A stretch of DNA of 64,000 nt. Source: Neelides folsomi (lineage: Eukaryota; Arthropoda; Collembola; Neelipleona; Neelidae). Under the pieces are notes generated by a model that did no database searches, was not told the origin of the DNA, and was given only the letters and a program-made list of their open reading frames with translations. The stretch's first letter is position 1, and each line of letters opens with the position of its first letter. Position numbers and translations under genes: made by a program. The DNA is taken from NCBI GenBank assembly GCA_034687125.1, contig JAQGBZ010000047.1, positions 62,001-126,000 of the forward strand, given 5' to 3'. Shown one piece after another: positions 1 through 12,893 of this stretch.

Positions 1-99
1 GACAATGAAAACTCGGAATGTTTTATTTTCCCTAAATTAATTCAAATATATTGATTTTAAGCAATTTAGGAAGGGGAGGATTAATTTGGTTCTTTTCAC

Positions 100-3000
100 C
101 TGTGAGCACGAATTATCCTTTGAAAAAGGGCTTCCCCGATTCTGTTTTGCACTGGTGAGTTCATCCTCATTGTCGATGGAGCATCAGCCATATTCAAAGT
201 GATGAAAAATTGGTTTTCAATGTAAACGTAATGCTTCGCATTCTCAATAGCACTCACATACGCTTGCTGGATGGAATCTTCAATGATATTGATCCCACAA
301 CTCCACTTGGAAACACTACGTAATACCTAATTAGAATTAAATTAGAATTCAAAATAAGTTAAATTATAATTGGAAATCCGGAAATGCATAAAGTAAATTA
401 CTTGGGCCGTGACTTGACTCTGTTTGGCGCCTGAGAGCAACACCGGTGGGACGTTTTCGTTTCGAAAATCATAAGATTTGGGTAATAAGTAAGGATATGC
501 AACATTTGCCCTCGCTTTCTCATCCTAAAACATTTTCATATTTAGGAACAATTCAACGAATTTGCTAATTAATTAAACAATTAATAAAATGATAATCAAA
601 TAATGTATGATTGAAAAGAGAACAAAGTGTTTTACCTTCACAGCATTCCACCTTTGTCTAGAAAATAAATAAAATGGTTAAAATTTATTAATTCATTTAA
701 TAGATTTTGCAATTAAATTATCAATGAATTAACAAATAACATTAAGTAAAATGTTTGATTACATAAAGTGTCTGGCAACATCCCTAGCAGCATTTCCTTG
801 GACCAAAACGCCAATGTCGTGCCAAGGCATTCTCGGAGTGGTCGATCGATCCACCAAATCTAAAAAGTGTCAACAATGTGTTGTAGTTCATTCAAATGAA
901 GTTCTAATTACTATTTACTGTTCAATACCTACAGGGATCATCAAAATAATAATTCACTTCAATTCACCTGTAAAGGGGGATTCCAAGTCAACAAAGTCTT
1001 TGACGATGAAGTTCGTGTAATCTTTGCCAATCCAGAGTTTCGAAGACCCCTGGAGGCCGTTGAGTGTGACTTCCCTCATGGAAATGGCTCGCTGGTATTT
1101 AACCGACCGTTTCTTCCTTGGTCTAATCAAGGAAAGAAAAAACAAATGATTCCAATTTACCAGAGTGGTTCCAAATTGTAAAATGATGAATTTGCTCCAA
1201 TTCCCCAAATTGTCTCACAATTCGATTAATCCACGGAAATGAATCAAACGAGATACGATCTCTATATAACTACAAATAATTGATCTTATCGGTGCATATT
1301 AGAAAGAATGAGGATTCATCAAAGAGAGAACATTTGAGTGATAGTAAAAAGTATGAAATGGTTTTATACTTTTTCTCTTTCCGATCGACCATTTCCTCAG
1401 TGGATTTCAATTTCTCATCCAAGTCGGAAGGTTCAGTGAAGCTTTTCTTGGACTCATCTTCTGAGAATCTTCCCTTGTCAGTCTCATCGACATCTTCTTC
1501 GTGATCGTTGGATTCGCTGGATCCTTTCCTTCTCAAATGCTTTCCAATCCATTCCCGCCCATCCACCTTCAACCCGCGTGACACTTTGGTCATTTTTCTG
1601 ATAATGTTTTTTCGTCGACCAGTCGGTGGCGTTTCACCTAACATAAGTTTAGGTCAAATTTTTGGAATAATCCAATATTCTTATTCATACTCAAATAAAA
1701 AGCACAACAAGCTACTATCTGTAATTAGACTAATTAGTAATTACATACAATTACATTTACAATTGAATCTACACTTAAAATTGTAATCAGTCCTTAAAAC
1801 CTTTTAATGGTGTTTTGGTTTCTTGTACATTTTGGTTTTCGTCCTCCTCTGAGAAATTATCTCCCGATTCAAAAGAGCGATCTTTCCCATTTGGTAACGA
1901 CGAATCGTCTGACTCTCTCACAGTTTCGCTTTCACTCGTGTAACTCACCATTCTAATAAATGAAAATGAATTAAATGAGATAAATTTGAGAAACAATTAA
2001 TAATTATAGCATTAAATTAGATAGTTTGCTTCAAACCTCTCCATTTTGATATCCTTAGCATTTTCAGGGCTCATTTCCTCATCTGACTTGGGCAGTGCCA
2101 AGTTTGAGGAGTAAATGACAGTTCCGATCGTGACTGCGTTGGTAGCTTTTGCGAGATGAAGGATCGAAGAAGGATTAATTCCTCCAGCTGGCTTACTCGA
2201 CGTCACCTTTTTGTTATGAAGACCGCCAATACCAGGGTTCGTATTACCGGAAACGCTGCCAAGGTCGGTGAGCCGATGGTGATTATCGTCCCAACGTCCA
2301 TAGCATAAATCGATTCCCCCGACAAACGCGTACATTTGATCGACAATGACAAGTTTCTCGTGATGAGCCCAAAGTAAAACACCTGCACTGACGTGATCAG
2401 GATGTCTTAAAACCTTGAAAAAAACTTTTTTTTAAATTCATGTCCAATAATCAATTAGGTAAGTATATGTAAATTTATTAAATACAATACAATATAATTG
2501 GTTATGCTTGTATTTGTGTGTGCAAATTGTACCTTTATATTTTCCGATTGCGATTCAATTAGCTTTTGTTTGCTATAAAAACTATTAATTCCAAGGGCCA
2601 AATTCACCTCTTTGTAAAGCAGCACAAATATTTTAACCCCGTCTTTCTGTAAAACCATGCAATGAACGGGACTTAATAATTTATAATATTGGTTAGGTAA
2701 CTTAATTAGTAATTTGATGAAGATTTAATTCTTATTTATCTATTAGTAGATTGTAATTATTCATGGGGCCTCACGGCTTTCCTTTGCAGGATCTTGTCCA
2801 ATCTCCATCTTTCCCCTTCCACAATTGGCCTTTTCATATAAATCTCAGGGCTGAGCCACCAATCGGAAATGAAAATTTCCTCATGAGCTGATTCGAGGAC
2901 GTCCGCAATCCCAGCCATGTAATCAGAACCGTCCACAAACCATTGAGCCCCAACGCTCCTTCGACAAGGGGCATATGATGAGAATCGATTCGGACCAAGA

Positions 3001-5070
3001 AATGCCTTCGCAGCTGAAAAATAAATATTAAATTAATACTCAAAACAAATAAAAAATACTATTGAAAATGTAATACTACTTTATTTCTCCAGTATTTAAC
3101 CTTCAGTTTGAGTGAGGGTTCGGAGGTAATCGACCCATTCTTTGCTTTTTCTTTTCGTCCAGCATTTAACCACTAATTGCCTGTTCAAATTAAAGTTCCA
3201 CGTTTATACTTTAAAATGTCTACAATTAATGGACTTTGGAGTGACATCAAATTGGCATTTTATTAACACCTTGATAAGTTTGAAATGATGACCCCGTGAG
3301 CAACACCGGTTCCATGAAGACCAGAAGAAACTTCAAATTCCGAGTCTATTAACATAACGCAATGAATTCGACCGTCTTTTGGCCTCACGTAGGTCACAAA
3401 AGTGTCTTTAGCTACAAGCCATCTCCTTTGCCAATGCCCGCAACAATCCCCACATATCCTTTGGAAGCTGAACAAACATTGAGAATTATGTATAATTAAA
3501 ATGATTAATTTTTATAAAATCGTTATTAATCGGAACCTAAAGCAGGCACATGCACAGCAACGCCTCGAACTGTTCGTCCCCGTTCTTTTCTGAATGAGTC
3601 CTTCCTTCCCTTTGGGCCCGAGTCCGTGGACGAAAGAAAGATGACTCACTTCAAGGAACTCCAGCTGAAACATTTGACCAATGTCATTGGGCATTCGGTG
3701 GGTTAAAGGGAGGTGTATTACAGTTTCATGGTGATTTCTAAATGCTCGGATCTTTAATAAATCTTGAATGTACTTTTCAAGTGCGCTTTTCCTCTCTTCC
3801 ATTTGATCCTGGGAAATGAGGGCTTCGGGGCGTTTCGGGAATCTTTAAGGAAATAAAAATTGAGATTGAGACTAATTATTACTAAAATACTGTTTAATCA
3901 AAATTAATGCTAAAAACAATTTTAATGATAAAACACATTTAATTCTATAATTAAAAAGCATACCTTGGTAAACCCTGTGACTTTCCACTTTCATCTCGTT
4001 GCAGACTAGATTTGTAACTCGACCTTCGTTCTCGGTGGGATTTAGTTGGGAACGGAATGCTGAGCGATGCTCTGAGAACAAACAAACCATTTGTCTTCCT
4101 CCAACCACATTTTAAAATATTCCGATGGGCCGAATAGGTTCAACCGAATTAATGATCTTAAAAACCTGTAAATCTGGAGTTGTTGATGAAGATGCTGAAA
4201 ATGTTTGTATCTTCGTTTCACAGCCCATGTGAACTCCCCGTGATGGATTTCAATGATGTACAAATTAGGGTTGAGGAGATGAGTCGACACGGTGCGGTGG
4301 ACATCCGTTATTTTGATATCAATGGGGCGGCCGGGAATGAAGCATTTCCTGTTCGGCGTCTTGAAAGAGTGCGGAGTGTGATGGACGGTTCTGTACGGGA
4401 CGATCAATCCATCTGAAACAAAAGTTTATTTTAATTGAACAGTTAAATAAATTACCTAATTACTTGCAATTGTTATTTATTAGCTCGTACAAACTCGCAA
4501 CTTATTGTTAGCATTCAGTTTTATACATTTACTAATATATAGTACATAAGTACTCTACTATATATGTATTATACATAGAATATTATATAGTATATGCAAA
4601 CTCGAGAGTACTGGATGTAAAGATATTTAAAAACTGTTAAACAATTTTTTATGATGCCATTTTAAAATTAGTAGAGTTTAACTTCAAGGCAAGGTTAATA
4701 AACACTCTCAACTCAATTACAAAATATCTAACCTTTAAAGGTTTTCTGCTCTCGGAGTTGATCTGTCGGTTTATTTGAAAATTACCATTTTATATACAAA
4801 TAATCTCCCTTAATATTTATAAAGTGTGATGATAAAAAATAGAAATAACGTATAACATTCCATTTAACTTGTATGGAGTTATGAGTACTTAAATTGAAGG
4901 CTGTTTTAAATAGGCTGAATGACAATTCGTAGGCAATAAATTAATTAAACAGGCTAATAATTAAAACTTTGCTTACGGATTGAATCTCTCCCATCCTCAT
5001 CGGGAAGTTCTAAATCTTCAAATTCAGAGTCGACTTCAGCCTCCGCATGTTCTTCATTTTCACTGGGCAT
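100..5070 (-). CDS. Pld: Phospholipase D, PLD1/2 type (PX-PH-HKD), 3' end outside window
   Basis: Hydrolyses phosphatidylcholine to phosphatidic acid at membranes. Sixteen exons read on the minus strand: 4977-5070 (ATG at 5070), 4166-4412, 3964-4071, 3537-3842, 3270-3467, 3101-3180, 2775-3013, 2533-2646, 2037-2413, 1801-1952, 1370-1637, 968-1122, 763-859, 636-657, 402-524, 100-326. All phases agree, giving about 935 residues. An acidic N-terminus is followed by a PX domain (about 55-190), a PH domain (about 215-330), the DWWLSPEI motif, then the first catalytic motif HHEKLVIVD near residue 480 with [13 protein letters not shown] poorly conserved acidic loop (exons 9-11) precedes [15 protein letters not shown] and the IENQFFI block. 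The second HKD motif must lie left of base 1. Best match by memory is animal PLD1/PLD2; invertebrates usually have one such gene. Exon 14 is only 22 bp. The 5' UTR was not resolved. Confidence 0.93.
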
Positions 5071-8000
5071 TTTCTGTGGAATTTTAAAAACAATTTATAA
5101 ATCCTTATTGATTAATGTTTTTAAATATAATCTTATTAATTAAACCTTTTAACTAATAATCATATCAACTTTTATTCCGTATTGGCCCAGTACGATGTTT
5201 TATTTTATATTATTTATTTTCTTATTTCTCACCGGATAATTAAAAATGATATTTTATATTAAATAATAAAAATCTTGATATTGATTAAAATAACTAAACT
5301 ATGCTTAAATATGAATAACTGTTAATCTAATGAATAACTTAACTACTCCTAATTAACTTATACAATTAAATTTAACTATTTAACTGTTAACATGTTGAAT
5401 GTTTTTAAAACTATAAAAGCCGCACTTTCCCTTCATACTTTAGAATTTGAGATTACAATTGATGCCAAATTCCCTTCCAATTCCAAAGATGACTTAATTT
5501 ATGTCATTTCACAGTAAAAACTTATATGAATATATAATTGAAATTTACAAAATAAACATACTTTGAGTTAATTATCAAAATGTTATATTTCGGATTTTAC
5601 CTATTACACAGTAAAAATTGTGATTTGAAAAGATGAACAAAATTGAATCAAAAATGAATAATTCTTTTGGTTTTTTCCCGGCTATGACGAAAAAAAGAGG
5701 ATGAACATATTTGGGAATGTTTATTTTATCAACTGTTGAAATATTTAGAAAACCGCGATTGCGGTTCCTGTAATAAATTCTTTTCCGTTTTTCTCACTTA
5801 TTTTACAATAGAGGAAAAATGGAGAGCGACAATCAAACAAATCATTAAATTGCCCATATCATATCTAACAAAGTCACAGTTATAAAATAAATATACATAG
5901 TAGATAATGTTATAATAGATTTTTTCGATAGCATAAATATATATAGAATGGCATAATTGTTATATAAGTACACGATACTTTAGAATTTAGATAGTGGAAA
6001 CCTATATGGGATCAGTAAGTAATTTATCATTCGATTATAATCCCTAATCTAACCAGGATGACACTAAAACCATTACGACACTTTGCAAAGGATCGTTAAT
6101 TTGAATATCATTTGTGTACAAAGAGCACCTTTAAATATTGATTCAAACTTTGTCTGTATTTTGTACTTTTATATCAACAGATGATGGATGGGTTTTTTTA
6201 CAATTAATAAAGTTTTAATAAACAATGGAAGTCATTAAATACAATACCGAATCGACTCATTTGGTTCAGTCAGTGGCGAACTAAACTGACAAAATGTGTT
6301 ATATTCATAAGGATAATAAAATAATAAGAATAAGGGAATTAAACGATATGTATTGGCTGAATAGATATAAAAGGTATTAATTAATAAGATTAATGACCGA
6401 TATGGAATTGATAATGTATAAACATAGAAATTAAGTAAATGGATTGTTAAGGTAAGTATTATTGATAAAAATTGATATTAATAAATTTTATGTGATAACG
6501 GGATATGTGATAATACATATCTTGTTATTACTTTTATGAAACTAATTGTAAGGCCTTTGTTACAATATACATTAGATCAATTTATAAAACGAATATGTTG
6601 GTAAAAGTGCAGAGATAATTAATTATCTTGATAAATGTAATATAAGAAATTAGAATTATTATAGTCGATATGGGTCGATAAAGTCAATTTCCGTTTTAAT
6701 CTTCTTCAACTATAAATATTTGCTTATTTTATCTTGAGAATAAATTAGTAAATTGTTCACACTGGCAGATGATTTTAGGTCAAATTGTTTGATAATTGTT
6801 TGCCCTCGGTCTGTCTGCATGTTGACCACATATCTCAATGTGGTAGAAGTGAACGATCCAAATGATCAACAAGTGCGAGAAACAACTCGTGTGTTATTCT
6901 GCACAATTCGGGGTGATTCTCTACACCTTGCATAATATTTATATATCTAAATGATTTATAAATACCTTTATTTAAAGGGCCAATGTATTAATAAATTAAT
7001 ATACAATATCATAATATCACTTGTATGTTTTAAAGATAACTCCAAGTTATAGAGAAATTAAACAATTAAATATGCATATATAAAAAATAAATAAAAACAA
7101 ATAAATGTTGGAAAATTAAAATCAAATGTTTTGAAAACTGTGGCATAAATCATTTAACCCATAAACACGAGTAATAAATACACTAATTGGAGAAAATGAG
7201 AATCTAATTCGACTATGTATTAGAAAGGAAAAGATAAGTAATTAAAAGTTAAGAGATTTTAAAGGTTAATTTGAGCTCTTACCTTAAAGGTTCACCTTGT
7301 TACAAATTATTATTCAATCACTTTATACAACCACAATAAATTAAATAACAATGAAATCCTCCCCCAAAAAACTCTCAATTGATTCTGCTGGCAATTAGAG
7401 CAACATAATTGTAAAAATCTTCCCTAACAATTTGTCTTATGATCCGAATTGTCCAATATTCCCAATTTGCCAATGCTCCTGTGGTTATTGGTGATATTTA
7501 TAATAATTGTTTGGTAATCTGAGGAGCGGTGTCTGAATGTGAGGATGAGCTAAGAGATATAAAAAGGAGACTTGCAAAGTCCTCTTGGTAGAAGGCCGGG
7601 GGAGTTCGACCTCTAAAGCCCCCCATCAACAAAACTCCCCAAGGAACGACCTGTTCCCAAATTCCCAACCTACTCCCTCCACTTCCACGTGCATTCTCAC
7701 CTACAATCACAATCACACACAAGTCCTGGTCACATTCTTCTTCAAAATTAATTCCCACAAATACAATCTTCATTAAATCCAATCTTACAGAATCTTCCAA
7801 TTGGTCACAATTCCCCAAATTAGAAATGAATTCAACGTCATTTGGGGAATTATGAGAAGATCTCATTCAACCCCTTCCCTATTATAAATACCCATAGAAA
7901 ATCTGATTCTCGAAAAACCATTTCCCATATAAGAAAATATATATATACCTTACATATAATATGCCAATAATTGAAACATGTAACAAAAATTCCCTTTGTT

Positions 8001-8350
8001 GTTTTAATTAGAATAGTCAGGAAGGTTCATTGTGAAATTATTATATTTTAATCGTAGCATTTTGTTATAAATTGCATTTAAGATCAATTCATTCATTATT
8101 AATCTTGTTCATTGTTCACATATAATTTTTTTGTATTTGATAGGTGTATTGTATGGAATTGAAGTTTAGTGAATTTTGGACAATTGTAAGTTTAATTAAG
8201 GGAATTGAATGGGAATCAGGGAGATTGGATTTAATATTGATGAATATCCGAGTTGCAGAGCAACGAGAGGGGTGCCGGGTGTGGGTTTTCACCTGGGGGC
8301 CACCTGCCGTTTTCCTCCGCCCGGATCGATCGGATGGGGATGATTGAGCA
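5071..8350. other. AT-rich spacer between Pld and ARL6
   Basis: No gene supported. The stretch holds the upstream region of the minus-strand Pld gene and of the plus-strand ARL6 gene, so promoters of both should lie here. A more GC-balanced patch at about 7500-7870 contains a 122-codon minus-strand ORF (7498-7866) without recognisable domains, and TATAAATA occurs at about 7884. A 60-codon plus-strand ORF at 6753-6935 looks random. Confidence 0.6.
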
Positions 8351-9133
8351 ATGGGGATTTTCGACAAGTTGGCGGGGCTGTTGGGGCTCCGAAAGCGTGA
8401 AGTCAACGTCCTCGTCGTCGGCCTCGACAATAGTGGAAAGTCCACGCTGCTCAATCACTTCAAAGCTGAGGAGAACAAAACGAATGAAATCGTTCCTACC
8501 ATTGGATTCAACGTGGAGAAATTCCAAAGCAAGTTTTTTCTCTCAATTTATTTTCTCCAACTGATATTGCCGTTTAAATTCAATAAAATTTTAAATTAAC
8601 AAAAGCATTAACTTTTTTAATCTACTTGATAAGTTATATACTCTATATAATTAGACTTTAACTTAACAATTAACTTATTTTTTCAGATAAGAATGTGGGG
8701 TTTACAGCATTTGACATGTCGGGCCAAGGACGATATCGGAGTTTATGGGAGCATTACTACAGGGACTGCCATGGGATCATTTTCGTCATCGACAGCAGCG
8801 ACAAGTAGGGACGAAGTGGGGGGCAAAGAGACAATGATTAATTTCTATGGTTTAATCAGACTGCGGTTCGTGGTAGCGAAGGATGAATTGGACACTATGC
8901 TCCAACACCCCGACGTGGCCAACCGAAGACTCCCAATACTTTTCTTCGCCAACAAGATGGACGTTAAAGAGGCGCTGTCGGCCGTGAAGATCTCAGCCTC
9001 TCTCGGTCTCGACCGGATTGGGAACAAACCGTGGCACATCTGCGCCTCCAATGCAATGACCGGAGAGGGGCTCCAAGAAGGAGTCGAATGGCTCACTGGA
9101 CAAATATGGGAATTCATGGAGAGACGTCGTTGA
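8351..9133 (+). CDS. ARL6: ADP-ribosylation factor-like GTPase 6 (BBS3)
   Basis: Small GTPase that in other animals recruits the BBSome coat to membranes for ciliary cargo sorting. Three exons: 8351-8528, 8687-8804, 8860-9133; 189 residues, against 186 in human. Visible motifs: N-terminal MGIFDKL amphipathic start with Gly2, P-loop GLDNSGKST (24-32), switch I PTIGF (49-53), DMSGQG (69-74) where most ARFs have DxGGQ, NKMD, and [15 protein letters not shown]. The DMSGQG and LQEGVEWL signatures single out ARL6 from other ARLs. The first intron (8529-8686) appears to use a GC donor (A|GCAAGT); the nearby GT at 8533 would put a stop at the start of the next exon. The second intron is 55 bp. The start was chosen because it gives the canonical N-terminus. 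No other BBS gene is seen nearby. Confidence 0.95.
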
Positions 9134-10361
9134 AGAGAATTGCAAAATTTTATATCCGTCCTTGTCCGTCCATCATACGTCCATTTTTTCATTATGTCTT
9201 AATATCAATAATAGTATTATAATTAATATAAATATTGTAATTATTTGTATATTCATATTCCAATTTTCAATACTTGTAATAATTAATTAATTATACCTAG
9301 GTATACCTATTACCTAAATATCATGTGTTTTGGGGGCAAGACGCAACGGAGATTCTGATGCTAATGAAACGACAAGAATGTACTTTACAATAGTGAATTA
9401 GATGGTAAATTTACATCAATTACAATTTTGTGAAATTTGTATAAAAGTAAACTATTTTTCATTCTTTCATTTGAGTCGAAAAAAATACAAAATCTAAATT
9501 ATTAAAATATAATAATAATAAAATATATGTAAAAATGAATGTGGTAAAACGTGGAAATATTTATTTCCCTTCATATAAAGAGAAAGAAAAATTACCAAAT
9601 TAATTTTTTTTCTAAATACATAAAGCCATTATGACAATATCCATATCAATTTTTCAATAATTGGAATCTCTCATTTAGTAAAATAATCATTTGTTAATTA
9701 ATTATTCTTAAAAATAATGGGTATATTATGAATTAAAGTAGATGTAGTGCATAGAGAGGATTCCACATTGAACATCCTGAACATCAACGTTACTCAATAT
9801 ATAAATTTATATTTTAATTGTAACATATTTACCCATGCCTGTATATTTTATGTGTAGTTATTTCAAGTCATTTTTCTCCTTTTGGAATAACTAGAAATAG
9901 TCTAAATGATGAGATAGCCTATCATATATATGCACAAATATTTCGTATATATATTTACAATTGCAATATTGTTGTATGTTGCATGAGAGTTGCATACCAG
10001 CTTGTTTTTATTTTTTACAAACTATTAAAGCAAATGAAAAACATTAATAACTTTCTTGTCTGAAATCGTGAATTTTCTTGTCCATTTCGTATTTTGTTTT
10101 TCTCCATCGATTTGACTGGTCAAATCAGGTTAAATCTACGAGAGAATCTTTTAACCAGCTCCATCCTCCATGTCCTTAACATTTAAACTTAATAATTCTT
10201 CATTTGTTTCTCACAACCTATACAAGGCGTACACCGTTAAAGTCATCGGTAACTTTTGATATTTATTTATCATTTTTTTTATAATACTTATTTTTAATAA
10301 TTTTTATTCCTTTCCATCTTGTGATCTTACCTCCATTTTAGTTTATAGTTCAAGAAATATA
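9134..10361. other. AT-rich spacer after ARL6
   Basis: Holds the ARL6 3' UTR (AATAAA-type signals are frequent, for example near 9508) and the upstream region of the DAXX-like gene. A possible splice acceptor (CATTTTAG, ending about 10341) precedes the DAXX-like ATG with an open frame between, so a short upstream exon cannot be excluded. No convincing coding exon was found. Confidence 0.55.
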
Positions 10362-11894
10362 ATGAGTGGTGCTTCTTCATCTTCTACAAGCAATAAAAGG
10401 AAAAAATGTCAAAAGATAGAAAAAATGCTTGTTGTAAGTTTATTTTATTATATATTTTCAAAATTTACAAACATTATTGAGTTCATTTATTCAAGTTACA
10501 AAAGGCGTAATTATATAATTAAGCATTGTTGCTTTATTTACTGAAAGCATTTTACATTCATGAAAGTGTGAATACTCTAATGTTGTAAATACTAAGGGCA
10601 AATTATGTATTGCCATAAATTTATAAAACTATAGATATTTTAGCATGAATTAAAATATATTAATATTTTAAACAGGATTTTACGGGTGAACTCAGGAAAT
10701 TTGAGAGTGATGTAACGGACTTAAACGATGATGTCAATTCCAATTATCTTAAGCATGGTCGAACTGCAGAGAGGTAACACTGAAACAATTAAGTATTATA
10801 TTTATCAATAAGTACTTATCAAATTAAAGGATTCAGAGACTATTAATTATTTATTTATTTTAGATTTTCTCAAGCTTATTCCGTTCTTTGCAAATTCGAG
10901 GGGTACGACGATGGTACCAAGAAGTCAAAGAGAATCAAACTCGATCAAGGTGAAACTTAAAAAGGAATTAAAGGCTTCATAATTTTGCCTATAAACTTCA
11001 ATTGAATAAAATTGAGTTTATGCTCGTTGCAGTTACATTGTATCCCGACATCAATAAAGCAGTAGAGAATTTTATCAGAAAGAAAGACACTCCAAATTAT
11101 TTAGATTTGATTTCAATTGTCAAGAAAGTGAATGAGGCCAAGTCCTTGTCTCTCTCTGCAAAAGAAGAGGCCGAATTGGGTAAGAAAATCATTTGAGCTT
11201 AATTCGTCTTTTGAGTTTTCTAATAAATCCATCTTTTTAGCTTCCAACCTTTTGAAGCGTTCCATAGCCAAAATTCGGAAGTATCGGGTGAAAAAAGAGG
11301 ATTTTGTGATAATTAATTCCTTGCTTGATGAGGCCTCTTCCAAAGTCTTGCCCGAAGTCAACGATCCAGAACTTGCCAAAAAATTTGAATCTCAAGAACA
11401 TCTCTTTAAAAACGAAAGCGAGGTAAATTTTTAATTTAAACATTATTATATACATATTAACTAATTAAATATTTTATTTTTATATTAATACCAACATAAT
11501 GGGAATATGTACAAACCCCATTCCCATTTCAAGGGAGTATCCTGCTGGGATACTCCCTTGAAATGGGAATGGGGTTCCATTATTTGAATAATTTGAACTT
11601 CATCCCAGTTCCCCAATGTCTATACGTAGATTAATTAATTTTATAAAAATATTAGTGTTATTAATTATTTTTTTACTTGTACAATCTCTCAATTTCATAA
11701 TTAACCAATTTCTGCCTTTTAAGGTATTTCAAAAATATGTTGAGATGAAAGAGAGCGAAGAAAAATCTGAAGACGAGTCCATGGTGTCTAGCGAAGAAAC
11801 AGAACGGGATGACGATGAGGAGGAGATCGATGTCAACGAACTTCTCACTCAACCTGAAATCATAGATTTGTCAAGCGACGATGAGGACATTTAA
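10362..11894 (+). CDS. DAXX-like histone-binding-domain protein (short form)
   Basis: Probable relative of DAXX, the H3.3-H4 chaperone that works with ATRX. Six exons: 10362-10433, 10676-10773, 10864-10949, 11033-11179, 11241-11422, 11724-11894; 251 residues. Helical stretches align by eye with the human DAXX histone-binding region: DLNDDVNSNYL against DLSELDDPDSAYL, LYPDINKAVENFI against RYPEVNRRIERLI, NYLDLISIVKKVNEAKSLSLS against the DYGDVLRAVEKAAARHSLGL segment, and VNDPELAKK against LSDPVLARR. An acidic tract follows, ending in PEIIDLSSDDEDI, a SUMO-interaction-like motif corresponding to the DAXX C-terminal IIVLSDSD. The N-terminal DAXX helical bundle is missing and the protein is about one third of human length. 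The fifth intron carries a perfect hairpin. Similarity is from memory, so the family call is moderately sure. Confidence 0.78.
11496..11583. repeat. Intronic perfect inverted repeat (29-bp arms, 5-nt loop)
   Basis: Arm 11514-11542 is the exact reverse complement of 11548-11576, separated by TGCTG. A second short pair, ATAATGG (11496-11502) and CCATTAT (11577-11583), extends the stem across an 11-nt one-sided bulge. It lies inside the fifth intron of the DAXX-like gene, transcribed with it. There is no clear target-site duplication. Confidence 0.95.
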
Positions 11895-12893
11895 ACCCAA
11901 GAGACTAATGATTTTTTTTATTTTTAATGTGGAATTTAACCAATTATGAAGTTGACTTTCAACATGCATTCATGCTTTTGTATATAGCAGCTATTCATTG
12001 TTAAATAATTTTAAATATTCGAAATTATGAATTATTTTTAAAGCTCTTAATTAACGGAAAAATAATGGTTAATGGAATGAATTTTGTTTATGTATACTTA
12101 TACATTGTTTATTATTTATAAAGAATGGCTAATGGAATTTTGTTTGTTTCTTTTATCCTCGTCTGAATTATGATTACTTTATTATAATCTGAGGTTAGGT
12201 GTTATTATTAAACAAGGGGTATTCTGAATTATATCTTATTTCAAACAATTTTAATAAACGAAGAAACAAAATTGCTTTTTTAACATTAAGCAATTTATTT
12301 TATTCACCATAAAATCATAATTATTAAAATTATTCATGATAACCTTACTTAGCCCATCAACATAAGAAACATTTGTTAAACTTATGGTAGCTTGATACTA
12401 GGTATTCATGTTTTTAATTGTTCTTGTAATAATTGGTTAATTGAAATGAATATATAACAAAGAATAAATAAGTAACGATTTTGGGCATTTTAGTAGGACC
12501 AGAAAAAGGTGGAAAATTGTTTCAAGTTGTCAGTAGATGGAAGGAGATATTTCCTATAAAGGCAGCACATGTTTCAAATATGAAAAAAGCCCAAGTGTGA
12601 ATTTCTACCTCTTTTTCTACCTCCTCCGGAGATCTAACAATTTCCTCTTTTATTTAAATTCCTCCACCACTTTAATTGGCAATTGAAGGTCGGATGTCAA
12701 CTAGGTAATTTGACCTTAGTCGGCACGACGCGAATTGTTGGTGGAGGATCCTTTTCTCTTAAAGGACCCATTTGATTTTCTCATTCTTCAACTTTCTTCT
12801 CATCAAAGTGCTTTTACTCTCCTTTATCTTCTTTCATTCTTGTATTAAATTAATTAGTGAAATAACTAGCCAAGTCTCGTCGTCCATCTAATA
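11895..12893. other. Spacer between DAXX-like gene and NAA25
   Basis: About 1 kb, with the DAXX-like 3' UTR on the left and the NAA25 promoter and 5' UTR on the right. The part from about 12480 to 12893 is less AT-rich and probably promoter/UTR. No further gene, repeat or RNA recognised. Confidence 0.6.

Noticed and set aside
6753-6935. 60-codon plus-strand ORF in the Pld/ARL6 spacer
   Set aside because: Short, no domain, no splice context; length expected by chance in 3 kb.
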